Positions 29,505 to 39,800 of a stretch of DNA of 64,000 nucleotides are shown here, in pieces. Each line of letters starts with the position of its first letter. Position 1 is the first letter of the stretch. The notes under the pieces are model-generated. The model was not told where the DNA came from. It saw only the letters and a program-made list of their open reading frames with translations, and searched no databases. Made by a program: the position numbers and the translations under genes. Origin of the DNA: Schizochytrium sp. CCTCC M209059 (taxonomy: Eukaryota > Sar > Bigyra > Thraustochytrida > Thraustochytriidae); NCBI GenBank assembly GCA_000818945.1, contig KN805380.1:191450-255449 (forward strand), in the 5' to 3' direction.

Positions 29505-30476
29505 TCACTCGAGCTTGGCGAGCTCCTCCTCGACGATGGCGAGGTCGCGCTTGCCTCCGACAAAGATCGGGACGCGCTCGTGGATCTCGGTGGGAACAAT
29601 GTCGAGGATACGCTTGCCCTTGCCCGCGACGGAGACACCGCCGGCGTTCTCGATGATGAGCGACATCGGGTTGGCCTCGTAGAGGAGACGAAGCTTTGGC
29701 TTGGGGGCAGCCGGGTACATGAAGACACCGTTGTAGAGAAGAGTGCGGTGGAGATCGGAGACCATGGAGCCGACGTAGCGGGCCGAGTAGGACTCGTCCT
29801 TGAAGCGGGCCACGAGGGTCTTGACGGCATCGTCAAAGTTCTTGGTGTTGCCCTCGTTGCACGAGAAGATCTTCTTGCCAGGCGACGGGATCTGCATGTC
29901 GCGCGAGGTGAGGATGAACTCACCGACGGAAGGGTCGAGCGTGAAGAGGTGCACGCTGGTGCCAAAGGTGAGGACCATCTGGGTGGAGGAGCCGTACATG
30001 CAGTACAGGGCGGCCTCGAGGTCCTTGCCGGGGCGCAGGGCGTCCTGGATGGTCGGCTCCGCGTCCGGGTTCTCGCGCTTGTAGATGGCGACGATGGATC
30101 CGGTCGACACGTTGCAGTCGATGTTGCTGGAGCCGTCGAGGGGGTCGAAGCAGACGCAGTACTTGCCCTTGCCGAGAATGATGGGCTCCTCGACCTCCTC
30201 GCTGACGAGGATGCCGGCCTTGGTGCAGAGGCGGAGTGCGCTCACGAAGTTGTCGTGCGCGATGATGTCGAGCTTCTTGACCTCCTCGCCCTGCACGTTC
30301 ACGCTGCCCTCCATGCCGTACAGGTTCAGGATGCCGGCCTTGCGCACGGCCGTCGACACCGCCTTACATGCCAGCCCGATGGCGTTCACCAGGATCGAGA
30401 AGTCGCCCGTGGCCTCGTCCACATTCTGCTGCAGGCTCAGGATGAACCCGGTCAGCGTCACCAGCTCGCGCTCCAT
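29505..30476 (-). CDS. FBP1: Fructose-1,6-bisphosphatase, class I
   Basis: A 323-residue protein from the ATG at 30476. The phosphatase core is complete: KKLDIIAHDNFVSAL, VSEE (metal ligands), CFDPLDGSSNID (metal-binding loop), LYGSSTQMVL, GARYVGSM-like ARYVGSMVSDLHRTLLYNG, KLRLLYEANPMSLI and the substrate-site glutamate in that last motif. It hydrolyses fructose 1,6-bisphosphate to fructose 6-phosphate, the committed step of gluconeogenesis. There is no N-terminal targeting extension, so it is probably cytosolic. It lacks the extra loop cysteines of the light-regulated chloroplast form. It is about 12 residues shorter than animal forms at the N-terminus. The start sits just after a CGAG repeat in the 5' region. 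Confidence 0.95.
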   Translation of the reverse strand: MERELVTLTGFILSLQQNVDEATGDFSILVNAIGLACKAVSTAVRKAGILNLYGMEGSVNVQGEEVKKLDIIAHDNFVSALRLCTKAGILVSEEVEEPIILGKGKYCVCFDPLDGSSNIDCNVSTGSIVAIYKRENPDAEPTIQDALRPGKDLEAALYCMYGSSTQMVLTFGTSVHLFTLDPSVGEFILTSRDMQIPSPGKKIFSCNEGNTKNFDDAVKTLVARFKDESYSARYVGSMVSDLHRTLLYNGVFMYPAAPKPKLRLLYEANPMSLIIENAGGVSVAGKGKRILDIVPTEIHERVPIFVGGKRDLAIVEEELAKLE

Positions 30477-31125
30477 CTTGCTCGCTCGCTCGCTCGCTCG
30501 CTCGCTCTCGCTCTCGCCCCGTTGCCCTCCGCTGCTGCCGCTGCGTCTGCTGCGTCTCTGCTGCCTTGGCGCCGCGTCGTGTCGTATCCAGTCTGCTGCG
30601 GCCTCCCTCCCTCCCTCCAGCTGTAGCTAACCCGCGAGGCCGGGCTGAGCATCAGCAAACCTACGTACTACTACGTACTACTTGAAAGCCAAGCCAAGCC
30701 AAGCAGCAGCCAAAGAGGAACAAGCAGCAGCGACAGAAACAAAGCGGAAAGAAGAACACCAAGGAGAAGAAGAAGGAGAAGAAGAAGATCGAGCACCGGG
30801 AAGGCGCGAGGAAGGACTTGGAGAACAAGAACAGCAGCAGCTGCAGCGGCAGGCCGCCGAGGAGAAGAGGGAAACGCGACGAGGAAGAAGCGCAGAGCCG
30901 ACGGGAGGAAGAAGCGCAGGAAGCAAGCAGGCGAGCGAGGGGGACAGCGTGACGCGGAAGGACGCGACGCCGCTGCGCCCGGCGGCCGCAGCGAGCGGCA
31001 AGGAGCGAGAGAGACGGCCGCCTGCCGCGGTCGGCCGCCTCCACCTCCTCCGTCGCCCGCGAGGGAGACGCCGCACCGGCAGCTGCAGCAGCTGCTCCCG
31101 GCGCTCGCTCATGATCTTCGCGCGC

Positions 31126-31188
31126 GTCTTCTTCTTCTTCTTCTTCTTCTTCTTCTTCTCCTCCTTCTTCTTCTTGTGTGTGTGTGTG
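31126..31188. repeat. CTT microsatellite followed by GT run
   Basis: About 15 CTT units with two interruptions, then about six GT units. Confidence 0.75.
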
Positions 31189-31338
31189 CCCAGTGCAGTG
31201 CAGAGTGTGTGCGCGTGTTCCGTTCCAGCTCGGCTTGCGTTCTCGCGCTCTCGCGGCCGCGTTCTGGCGGCCAAAGCCGGTCGAAGCCGCGCTCGTCCTG
31301 GCGGCGCCGCGGCGCTCTTCGCGGCTGCGCAGGGCGGC

Positions 31339-31450
31339 GCGGCACGGCGTGGCGCGGCATAGCGTGGCGTGGCGCGGCATAGCGCGGCGCGGCGCAGCGT
31401 GGCGAGGCACGGCACGGCATGGCGCGGCATGGCATGGCATGATGGCATGG
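31339..31450. repeat. GGCAT/GGCGT-type minisatellite
   Basis: Degenerate pentamers (GGCGT, GGCGC, GGCAT, GGCAC) repeat about 20 times. Confidence 0.65.
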
Positions 31451-31926
31451 CGTGGAACAAAATCTTGGCGGTGACGAGCGCGAGACGCGCGCGGTGACGC
31501 GGCGCCGCGCGGGGCCTGGCTCCTTCCCTCGGCAGCGGCGGGGCCGCGCGGGGCTGCCGGGGGAGCGGAGGTCACGGCGTGGCGATGAGGATGCTGACGA
31601 TGACGACGACGATGTTGACGGTGGGTGTTGAAGAGCACGACGAACAAGGCGGCGGAGGCGGAGGCCGGCTGGACCGCGGGACCGCGGGAGGAAGGAACGT
31701 GGAGGTGCCGCGTACGCCGTGAAAAGTACCAGCTGGGCCTAGCTGCATGTTTCTCTAACTTGGGCTTGAGTCTCGAACCGGCGGCATCCTCGTCGTCGTC
31801 GCTGGCACCTGGCGCGGGTGAGACCACCAGAGCGAAGCGTTGCTTCGGACGTCGCTCCAAGCTCGCGAGGCGGTTTGGGGCAGCCGCTGCCAGCTGCAGG
31901 CGCGAAAAGATTGCCATGCAGACAAT

Positions 31927-31983
31927 CAGTCAGTCAGTCAGTCAGTCAGTCAGTCAGTCAGTTAGTTAGTCAGTCAGTCAGCC
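31927..31983. repeat. CAGT tetranucleotide microsatellite
   Basis: About 14 CAGT units with two internal TTAG variants. Confidence 0.85.
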
Positions 31984-32408
31984 ACAGCTGAAGCGCTGGC
32001 CCCGCCCAGCAAGATTTTGTGAAACTCGACGAATTCGCGGGGACGGGTGTCCCGTCCCATCTGGAGGTTTTGAGGGCACACAAGACTCGCCAGGCTGACT
32101 GACGCGAGATGACGTGTGCGACAAAGACGCGGAGGGCAGAAGAATCTTGCGACAATTCCGCACAAAAGCTGTAGCGAGCTTTCGTTCAGAACCGGCGCAC
32201 TACCATCGATGAAATCACATATACACACACACACATGGACACACACGCGCGCGCGCGCGCTCGCTTGAGCAGCCACAACGTTCGGCTGCTTACAGTTAGT
32301 TAGTTTCTTTTAATGGTTTTAAAATCTCGTATTTATTTTCAATTGTATTCTTGAATCGCCGCCATCTCCAAAGTATATACGTAGTCCCGACAATATCATA
32401 CTATCTCG

Positions 32409-34397
32409 TTAAAGCTTTGCTGAAGGCGGCAATGCAGAAAGGTTCCCAACTGCAAGGACATTGTGCGGGTCAACAAGCCTCTTCAGGGCTGTCAAAAGCT
32501 GCCGCGCGCCAGACCCCGTGACCTCTCGGTAAAAAGGCAATCGAATCTTGCCCACGCCATGGTGGTGTGAAAGACTTCCGCCGCAGCGAAGTACTTCCCG
32601 CCGCGCGGCATCTTCAATTCGCGAAAAGAGAGCGACAGGATCCTCGCCTTCCTCCTCGCATCCCTCGTCGCCCAGATCCTGCATGTTGATACCAAAGTAA
32701 AAATACATGGCGCAGCATGTGTCATACGTCTGAGTGATACGACCTCCGACGAGAGGTTCATCAAGACCAGCAGCCGCCACTTCTTTCCGGATACAGGCGC
32801 ACACACACTCGTAGAGTGTCGCGACCTCGGTCCAGGGCACAGTCGTCTCAAAAGACTCGGACATGAAGCCGTAGTCAAGTCCAAAGTCGCGCAAATAAGC
32901 AATCATCCAAGTCAGGTTGTAGCCTCGACGCGCGCTTTCGGCACCAGCGCGCACGCCGCCGTGTCTTTTGCAAATACGATCTACCTGACGCATCGACTCG
33001 CGAACCTGCGAGGCGCCAAACCCTTCATATGAAAGTGTCATGGCGCACATTTTCTCGGGGTCCATTTGATGGTATTCAAGAACGTAAAACTTCTGCGCTC
33101 GATCCACCAGTGCAGCGACGTGGCCAGTGCCAAGAGGGCCCTTGAGCGCTTGGCCCATCTTAAATTGCGCATTATCCATGAGCCGTACACTAGCCGGAGC
33201 GGCCCGCAGCAAAGCAAGCTCTCTCATCGCTTCCTGCCCACTGCGAAAGTTGGAGAATAGGTACGAATCAAAGGTCTGGTGTGAAGCCCGCAGCCGCAGG
33301 CGAACCACCGCCTCCGTGACGACGCCCAAGATGCCTTCGGAGCCGATCGCAAGTTTGACTGGATCAGGGCCAACCGACTCGCGCTCAAAGTTCGACACGC
33401 GCGTCAGCGTTCCGAGCGCAGGCGTCGCGAGCTTGAGATTCAACACAATGTCCTCGATATTTCCATACTTGTTCTTCTTCATACCAGAAGACTTTGTCGC
33501 AATCCAACCCCCGAGCGTACTGAATTCCAGACTGTCTGGCTCGTGACCCATCGTGAGGCCCAGTCGCCCCAACTTTTCCTCAATTTCTCGTCCATAGGCT
33601 CCGGCTTCGATGCAAGCACACATGTTATCCCGATCAATCCATTTAATGTGCCGCATGGATCGCATGTCAAGAGCGATAACACATTTCCGCGCGCCTTCAC
33701 TTTCGCGGTCCACCTGCACCGCCTGGGTTACGCTGCTGCAGCCCCCAACGGGCACCACAACGCAGCCATGCTTGTCTGCGGCAGCAAGCACAGCTTCAAC
33801 GGCTTCATGCGTCTTCGGAAAAACGACAACGTCCGGTACGCGCCAAGGGACAACCTCTTTAAAGCGTAACGCATAGACTTCTTGTACCGATTGTCCATGA
33901 CTTCGGCGCACCCTCGCGTCAAGATCCTCCGTAAATTCAATATCCTCATAAACACGCATTGCAGAAAGAAAGCCCTCGTTGCGCACAGCGGGAGGGTACT
34001 TTGCGGGGTCTGGACGCTCTACGTGGGGCCTTGGGTCATCCAGGTCCAGTCCAAGAGCTGTCTCCGCCCAGTCTGCAAAGGCCGGGAACTCGCGTTGACC
34101 TGCCGGGAACATCTCTGCGTATCGCTTACCGGCGAGTCGAACGATGCCGTCAGACCCCAGATCAAGGCGGCAGTCGTGAAACCCCCAGCCATCAAAATGC
34201 TTTTCATCTCGCTCAAGCAGGGCCGGCTTGGATCCACCTGAGTTGCACGCCTCTTTTTCTGCGGGAACTCCAAGGCCATCATCCCGAGCATGCTGGCCAG
34301 CATCAGCATCAGCACCAGCATCTGTGTTGCAATGCTCAGTGACTGCACTTGGCTCGTCGGTGTCAAGGACTTCCTTCACCTTTGTCGTCGTTGTCAT
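32409..34397 (-). CDS. AGPS: Alkyldihydroxyacetonephosphate synthase, peroxisomal, with PTS1
   Basis: A 662-residue protein from the ATG at 34397. A disordered N-terminus of about 75 residues precedes the core. The FAD-binding half contains VPVGGCSSVTQAV and GHEPDSLEFSTLGGWIATKSSGMKKNKYGNIED, very close to known AGPS enzymes. The substrate-side half ends with GGSLSHHHGVGKIR, the active-site histidine triplet. The enzyme swaps the acyl chain of acyl-DHAP for a fatty alcohol, making the ether bond of plasmalogens. The last residues, SAKL, form a type 1 peroxisomal signal, and no N-terminal PTS2 is evident. The glycine that usually precedes the first Ser/Thr of the FAD loop is Cys here. Confidence 0.93.
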   Translation of the reverse strand: MTTTTKVKEVLDTDEPSAVTEHCNTDAGADADAGQHARDDGLGVPAEKEACNSGGSKPALLERDEKHFDGWGFHDCRLDLGSDGIVRLAGKRYAEMFPAGQREFPAFADWAETALGLDLDDPRPHVERPDPAKYPPAVRNEGFLSAMRVYEDIEFTEDLDARVRRSHGQSVQEVYALRFKEVVPWRVPDVVVFPKTHEAVEAVLAAADKHGCVVVPVGGCSSVTQAVQVDRESEGARKCVIALDMRSMRHIKWIDRDNMCACIEAGAYGREIEEKLGRLGLTMGHEPDSLEFSTLGGWIATKSSGMKKNKYGNIEDIVLNLKLATPALGTLTRVSNFERESVGPDPVKLAIGSEGILGVVTEAVVRLRLRASHQTFDSYLFSNFRSGQEAMRELALLRAAPASVRLMDNAQFKMGQALKGPLGTGHVAALVDRAQKFYVLEYHQMDPEKMCAMTLSYEGFGASQVRESMRQVDRICKRHGGVRAGAESARRGYNLTWMIAYLRDFGLDYGFMSESFETTVPWTEVATLYECVCACIRKEVAAAGLDEPLVGGRITQTYDTCCAMYFYFGINMQDLGDEGCEEEGEDPVALFSRIEDAARREVLRCGGSLSHHHGVGKIRLPFYREVTGSGARQLLTALKRLVDPHNVLAVGNLSALPPSAKL

Positions 34398-35036
34398 CTT
34401 TCGTTTTAGTGCGCGTCCCCAAAGGATGCGAGCCTCGAATTTCTGTCTTTATCGTTCTCCTTATCCTGTCGCACGTCGCAACGTCAACCCCTTCCACCAC
34501 GCGCTTAGACCACGTCTTCAACGATACCGTCCTGCAGCTCCTGCGCACGCGCGCGTGAGGTCTTGCGCAAGATCCACCCACTCGAAAAGCGCGAGCTAGC
34601 TCCACGCCCAAATGGCCCACCTTGGCTTGCTTGTCTCGCGTCTCCGCTCCGCTTCGTCCAAAAAAAACCTTTCGACGTGCTGGCGCAGTCGACACACGGA
34701 AACGATGAGCGCGCGCAGGTCGACCAAGTGAGAAGTCCAGATCGTTGCAGGCCGCGGTCTCCAGGTGAGCAGCCAAGGTTTTGTTCGCGTACTCTGTCTG
34801 GCTGGTGTCTCGGGGAGCCCCTGCGCAGCGCAAATGTGGAATTCTATAGGACCACAAATGTGCCGCACATCGCAGCCGTCCTCGGCGAGCAAACAGACTC
34901 AGATCGAGCAACAACCTCGTAGCTTGACGCGAGTGCGCCTGCCAGGCAGGACTGCGCAGATCCATCCGGGCGCACAAGGCCCGCACCCCGCTCCTACCAC
35001 GCCCGGCGCGGTGCACGGCGTGTGCAGGGGTGCAAG
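34398..35036. promoter_or_regulatory. Divergent region between AGPS and the DyP-like gene
   Basis: 639 bases lie between two head-to-head starts, so it should hold both promoters. Open frames run through it on both strands without motifs. No specific element can be named. Confidence 0.4.
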
Positions 35037-36569
35037 ATGGCGGCGAGGGTGCGGCTGGATACACGCGCTGTGCGCAACGTCCTCCCCGGCCCGAACGCGC
35101 AGCGACAGTCGAACAGCTGGACGCGGAGGAGCTTGTGCACCCCGGCAGCGAGACCGACGTCGACGGTCAAAGACGCTAACAGCGTGGCAGCCGAGGTGTC
35201 CCGAGCGGCCGCGAAGGAGACACCGACGCCGAGATCTTCTCGTTCAGGTAACTCCTCGTCAAAGTGGCTGGCACGTGTCGCCGGCTTCGCGGCGGGAACT
35301 GGCCTACTTTATGGTGCTGGAAAGGCCGCCCACGATGACCCCGAAATGGCCCGCAACCTGCCTTACGATAGCGGCGCGTACTTGGTGGCCGGATATGAGG
35401 CGTTGCCCTCCCCGACGAGCCTCGTGGAACGCCTCCAGCTTGACAAGCTCTCTTCGCAGGTACCATTCACGTTGTCGCCGCCGTCGCCGCAACCTTCTCC
35501 CGGTTCGCGAGCCACTTCGTCCTTTGAAGTAACGTATGGGTCGATTCCAGACTATCTTCGTCCCCAACGTGCCATTTTGTCCCCTCTACGCTCAAACGCC
35601 CTGTATTTGACCATCCATCTTGACGAGAAGGCGGACCCTGTCGAATGCGCCACCGCTGCGGCGCGAGCGATCGAAGACCTTGGCCCGAGCGCTGACGCTG
35701 CGCTCGGCTTCAGCGAGCGCATTTGGGCTGCGGTGCAACCTCGTCTCCCAGCCGGCGTTCCTTTGCATCCGTTTTCGTATTCGACGATCGAAGGAAAAGG
35801 AGGCGCACTTCCAGCCACGGGCGGTGACATTTACCTGCACTTCAAAGCAGACGATCGCAGCGCCTGTATGGAAGCTGCGCGTGCCCTTTTGGAAACCTTT
35901 CCTGAAGGATCCATTTATGACGCAGAAGATGTGTATGGCTTTCGCTACCGCGATGACCTCGATTTTACGGGGTTTCGTATCTACAAGAAGACTTCGTACG
36001 ACGACTCAGCAAAGGCTGTCGAGTCGCGACGCGAGGTCGCCACTGAACCGACCACGGGCGGGTCATATATGCTGTCTATGCTTTGGCGCCACAAACTTTT
36101 CGACTTTGTCGACATGCCTACGCGAGACCAGGAAGCCGTTTTCGGAAAAACCAAGGACTCCCATCGCTACCTCGGGAACGTTGATCTTGCCGAGCATCCA
36201 GACAAGCTTGCGCACGCCATTGATTCGGGACTTCCGGAAGATTCGCACGTGGCTCGAATGATCGGCGTGGACCAAGGGGGACACCGTCTCCGCATCGTCC
36301 CGCAGTCCCTGCCTACCGGCTCCTGGGCTCCCGGACCTGTCCATAGCGAGAACACGCACGAGGCTGGTCTTGGATTTGTTGCTTACGCTCAAGACCCGGT
36401 CGTATTCTCGTACATGCTCCGCCGCATGGTCGGGGCATCTGTTCGCGCCGATGATCAGCGCAAGGACCGACCAAGTGACGCTTTACTTCGTTATACTCGC
36501 TGTATCCGTGCTCAGCTTTACTATGCCCCAAGCGCAGAACAACTCAACGCTCTTGCTCGTTTGCAGTAG
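35037..36569 (+). CDS. DyP/YfeX-type haem peroxidase homologue with altered active-site motif, probable organelle targeting
   Basis: The start is the ATG at 35037 (the longer frame opens at GTG), giving 510 residues. The first 35 are Arg/Ala/Ser-rich with no acidic residues except one Asp, like a mitochondrial presequence. A hydrophobic Gly/Ala stretch follows near 80 (GFAAGTGLLYGAG). Residues about 170-500 follow the YfeX branch of dye-decolorising peroxidases: VYGFRYRDDLDFTGF, TGGSYMLSMLWRHKLFDFVDM, AVFGKTKDS, SHVARM (haem-ligand His near 404) and GLGFVAYAQDPVVFSYMLRRMVG. In active members DLTGF is followed by VDGTENP, which supplies the catalytic Asp; here it is RIYKKTS. It may therefore bind haem without normal peroxidase chemistry. 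The substrate is unknown. Confidence 0.72.
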   Translation: MAARVRLDTRAVRNVLPGPNAQRQSNSWTRRSLCTPAARPTSTVKDANSVAAEVSRAAAKETPTPRSSRSGNSSSKWLARVAGFAAGTGLLYGAGKAAHDDPEMARNLPYDSGAYLVAGYEALPSPTSLVERLQLDKLSSQVPFTLSPPSPQPSPGSRATSSFEVTYGSIPDYLRPQRAILSPLRSNALYLTIHLDEKADPVECATAAARAIEDLGPSADAALGFSERIWAAVQPRLPAGVPLHPFSYSTIEGKGGALPATGGDIYLHFKADDRSACMEAARALLETFPEGSIYDAEDVYGFRYRDDLDFTGFRIYKKTSYDDSAKAVESRREVATEPTTGGSYMLSMLWRHKLFDFVDMPTRDQEAVFGKTKDSHRYLGNVDLAEHPDKLAHAIDSGLPEDSHVARMIGVDQGGHRLRIVPQSLPTGSWAPGPVHSENTHEAGLGFVAYAQDPVVFSYMLRRMVGASVRADDQRKDRPSDALLRYTRCIRAQLYYAPSAEQLNALARLQ

Positions 36570-36844
36570 AAGAAGCGTTTTCAGATGAGCATGTTCGACA
36601 AGCCGCTCAACTGAATGAGAAAAGGACGAATGTATGCCCCTCTTTCGATGCATCGCAAAGGCATTCACTTCACTCCACTTTTTTTTTCATACTTCACTGT
36701 CAGCCGAGAGCAGAAATGAGTTTTACACAAGGACCTGTAGGCAAGAACCTCTTGGTCTCTTACCCAACACAAAGAGCGCGCATGCAAAAAAATGGAGAAT
36801 TTTATGAATGTAGAATTAGGCCACACCCATGAAAGAAAACAGAT

Positions 36845-39800
36845 TTAGGCCTGGAAAGCTGCAAAAAGGAGAAGAGACGTCGCAGCCATCGTGAGTGCGC
36901 CCGCGCCAGTGCGTGATGACACGTTGATGACCGTCGGGCTCCCTGTGGTCGGTGCCTTAGTAGTCGGCGCTTCACTAGGCGTGTCTGTGGGCGAGGCCGT
37001 TGGCGAAAAGGTCGGCGACAACGTTGGGGCCAACGTACCCACCTCGCACTGGACGCCGGTCCATGATCCAGAGCATTCGCAGGAACTCGTGCCGCTCTCC
37101 TCGTCGGCAACGCATTGGCCATTTCCAGAACATGTACGCCCCTCGCAGAGATCAGCTTCGACGCTCTCCACAGTCGCGCCCGTAGAGGACTCGACGGCAG
37201 ATGTAATTGCGCCTGCATTGCTAAAGCTCTGCTGGAGCGAGGCCACATCGAATGCCTCGCCTTCCTGGGCTTCCTCAATTGACTGAAGAGCAGACTCTTT
37301 CGGGACGGCTTTCACGACGAGGCTGCTCTGCACAGTCGGTGTAGGCGCAGCGTCGACGCTAATCTCCACCTCGACACCCTCGGCCGCAGCTTGCACAACA
37401 ATCAAGTTGGAGAGCTCGGCTGGTTCGATAGCATCATCAGTCTCCGGGCTTTCATCCTCCTCGTCAATGGTCTTGTCGATTGAGTAGGAGATGCTCACGC
37501 TTTCCGAAAGCTGACGGCGCGTCGAAGATCCAGCAGCCCAGGCGGTGACGTTGCAAAAGGAAACGCCGATACACTTGTTGAGCTCGATCGAGCGCTCGAT
37601 GAGACCGAGCGAGGCTTCATCGAGGGCTGCTCCGACCGTGAGATCCAGAGTGCCTTGCGTCTTCTGCTTCACCTGGACCTTGATGTCGACCTTATCGCGG
37701 AGTCCCTCAGGCACAACGTCGGCGAGCTCCGACTTGAGGCGTCCGAAGGTTTCGCTTAAATCCGTATTGTTCGACGAAGTCCCGAGCAGGTTCGTGGTCA
37801 TCTTCACATTGAGCGTGACCAGTGGCTCCGGCGCAGGCTTGGTCGGTGCAGGCGTCGGAGCCTTGGTAGGTGCGCCAGATGATGGCGGAGACGTCGAGAC
37901 TGCAAAACCAAAGCTGTCACTGTCGTCGCTGCTTTCTTCCAACTCGCCGTATCCAATGTCTGACCCCGTCGAGTTTCCTCCAGACCTTGTGCCACAGTCG
38001 TCGCCCATCCATCCAGAGGCGCACGTGCAGACAGCATCGCCAGTATCGACAGAGCAGTATCCGTTTCCAGAACAGGAGACACCGTTCTCGTTCAGGGGGC
38101 AGTTCTTGCGACCGCAGGCAGCTCCAATGTAGAGAGGTGCAGTCGATCCCTGCGTGCACGTGCATGTGTTGGACGCATCGTCGCACACACCATGATCGTG
38201 GCAGTAAGACGGGCAACCCATGTCGCAAGAGCTTCCCGAAAATCCACAAGCGCAGACGCACTCGGTGGTCTCGTCGCTTGCAAGCGCGCACACGCCATTT
38301 TCGCATCCGCCAGTGCACGTCAAGGTGCTCGAGACGAGAGAATCTGCGACGCGAGCGATCGGGTAGTAGATGCCCGAGTTCACAGTCTCAATGCACACCT
38401 GAGAGGCCTTGCGCTCAACGTAGACGTCATCGTCGTTCTCGAAGATCATTGCGGAAATCGTGCCGTCATCTTCGCGCTTGCCAACGCCAAAAACATCAAA
38501 GAGGGAGTCACGCAGGGCAATGTCATCGCGAGCCGGCAAGCAAAGCAGCACAGACTCGACATCACCCGTGATGTTCAACCCGCGGCCATTACCCAGGAGC
38601 TGGCCTACAACCAGCCCGTGTTCATTCGTGACCACCAGGGCATCAAAGGTTGAGGCGTCGTCGCCAGTGCACGGCTCGTGCTTGGCGTAGATACCGGCAG
38701 AGTACTCCGTGACGGCCACACTTGTCGTGTTGGCAGAGGGTTCCTGAAGACGGCGTCGCTCAGTCGACATCAAGTCGGTAACGACAGTAACGCCTGTTCC
38801 AGCCTCAGTGGTCTGGCCCATGGGCAAGTCTTGACTCGTGCTCAAGGCGCCATCCGCCTGCGAGTCAAAGCACGATCCATCGCTTACTGATCCGCTCGAG
38901 CAATCGCACGCGATTGTACGCAGGACCTTGCTGTACAGATTGTACTTCACTAGGAGCTCCTGCATCTTGAACTGAGCAAAGGCGCGCATAACTGGGTATT
39001 CTAGCTCTTGTTGCACGAGGTAGGCGGCTTGGCCAGGAATCCACTCGTTGATGGGAGTGATCGCGTTTCCGTCGGGGTAGTATTTGAACTTGCGCATGAA
39101 TGGCTTCATGAGATTGCCGCCCTGCCAGTACGCCATGTCGACAACCTCACCACCGCAGTTCTCGCACTCCTCGGCAGAGTATTCACGAACATCCCATCGA
39201 TTCAGCCTACAGCCAGGGATTGTGCAGTCTTCGGCGCGACGAATGGGATCATGCCACGTGTAGCCGGCATCCGTGCAGTCTTGGGCATTGTAAAAGCCTT
39301 CTTTCTTGCACCCAAGGACATGCCACAAATACCACTTATCATACCCGCATCCCCAGTCCGAGTCGCGTTCGCCGATGCATGCGCCATCAATTTCATCGCG
39401 GTTCGACCACGGGCATGACACCCACGTCGAGTACGAGACATCATTCTGGGTCACAATCTCCTCTCCCCAGAACCGATCGCCGTGCGTCCATGAGGGATCG
39501 GTGCAGTGCTCAATTCGGAAATCAAAGACATGACCATGGATGCTCATGCACTGGCCCTTTTCTTCGCATTGGTCTTCCGGGCAGCGCTGGTAGTCCGCGC
39601 GGCAGCCAAGCTCCTGAAAGACTTGGCTCGGAATGTCGTCGCTGTTCGTGTTGCATACTTCGTCGACTGCCTCCCAGCGATCGAGCCAGGTCTCGGGTTC
39701 TGGGCACCTGAACCACGCCAGGTTCTCCTCAGCTGCCATGCAAAGCTCCTCCGTCTCGGCGTCGAATCTCTCAAAGGTTTCGTTGTGAAAGCATCCACCG

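Larger units (their letters stand above)
30477..32408. other. 1.9-kb gap upstream of FBPase, repeat-rich, no convincing gene
   Basis: This contains a GCTC repeat directly upstream of FBPase (30478-30511), a CTT microsatellite with a GT run (31126-31188), a GGCAT/GGCGT minisatellite (31339-31450), a CAGT repeat (31927-31983) and CA and GC dinucleotide runs (32222-32262). Long open frames on both strands are compositional (Arg/Ala/Ser/Glu) and mirror each other. No motif was recognised. Confidence 0.5.

Noticed and set aside
30661..31917. 418-codon minus-strand frame upstream of FBPase
   Set aside because: It is Ser/Arg/His-rich, crosses microsatellites and starts without supporting motifs. 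The opposite strand is equally open.
31927..31983. CAGT repeat considered as a CRISPR-like array
   Set aside because: It is a pure tetranucleotide microsatellite with no spacers, in a eukaryotic context.
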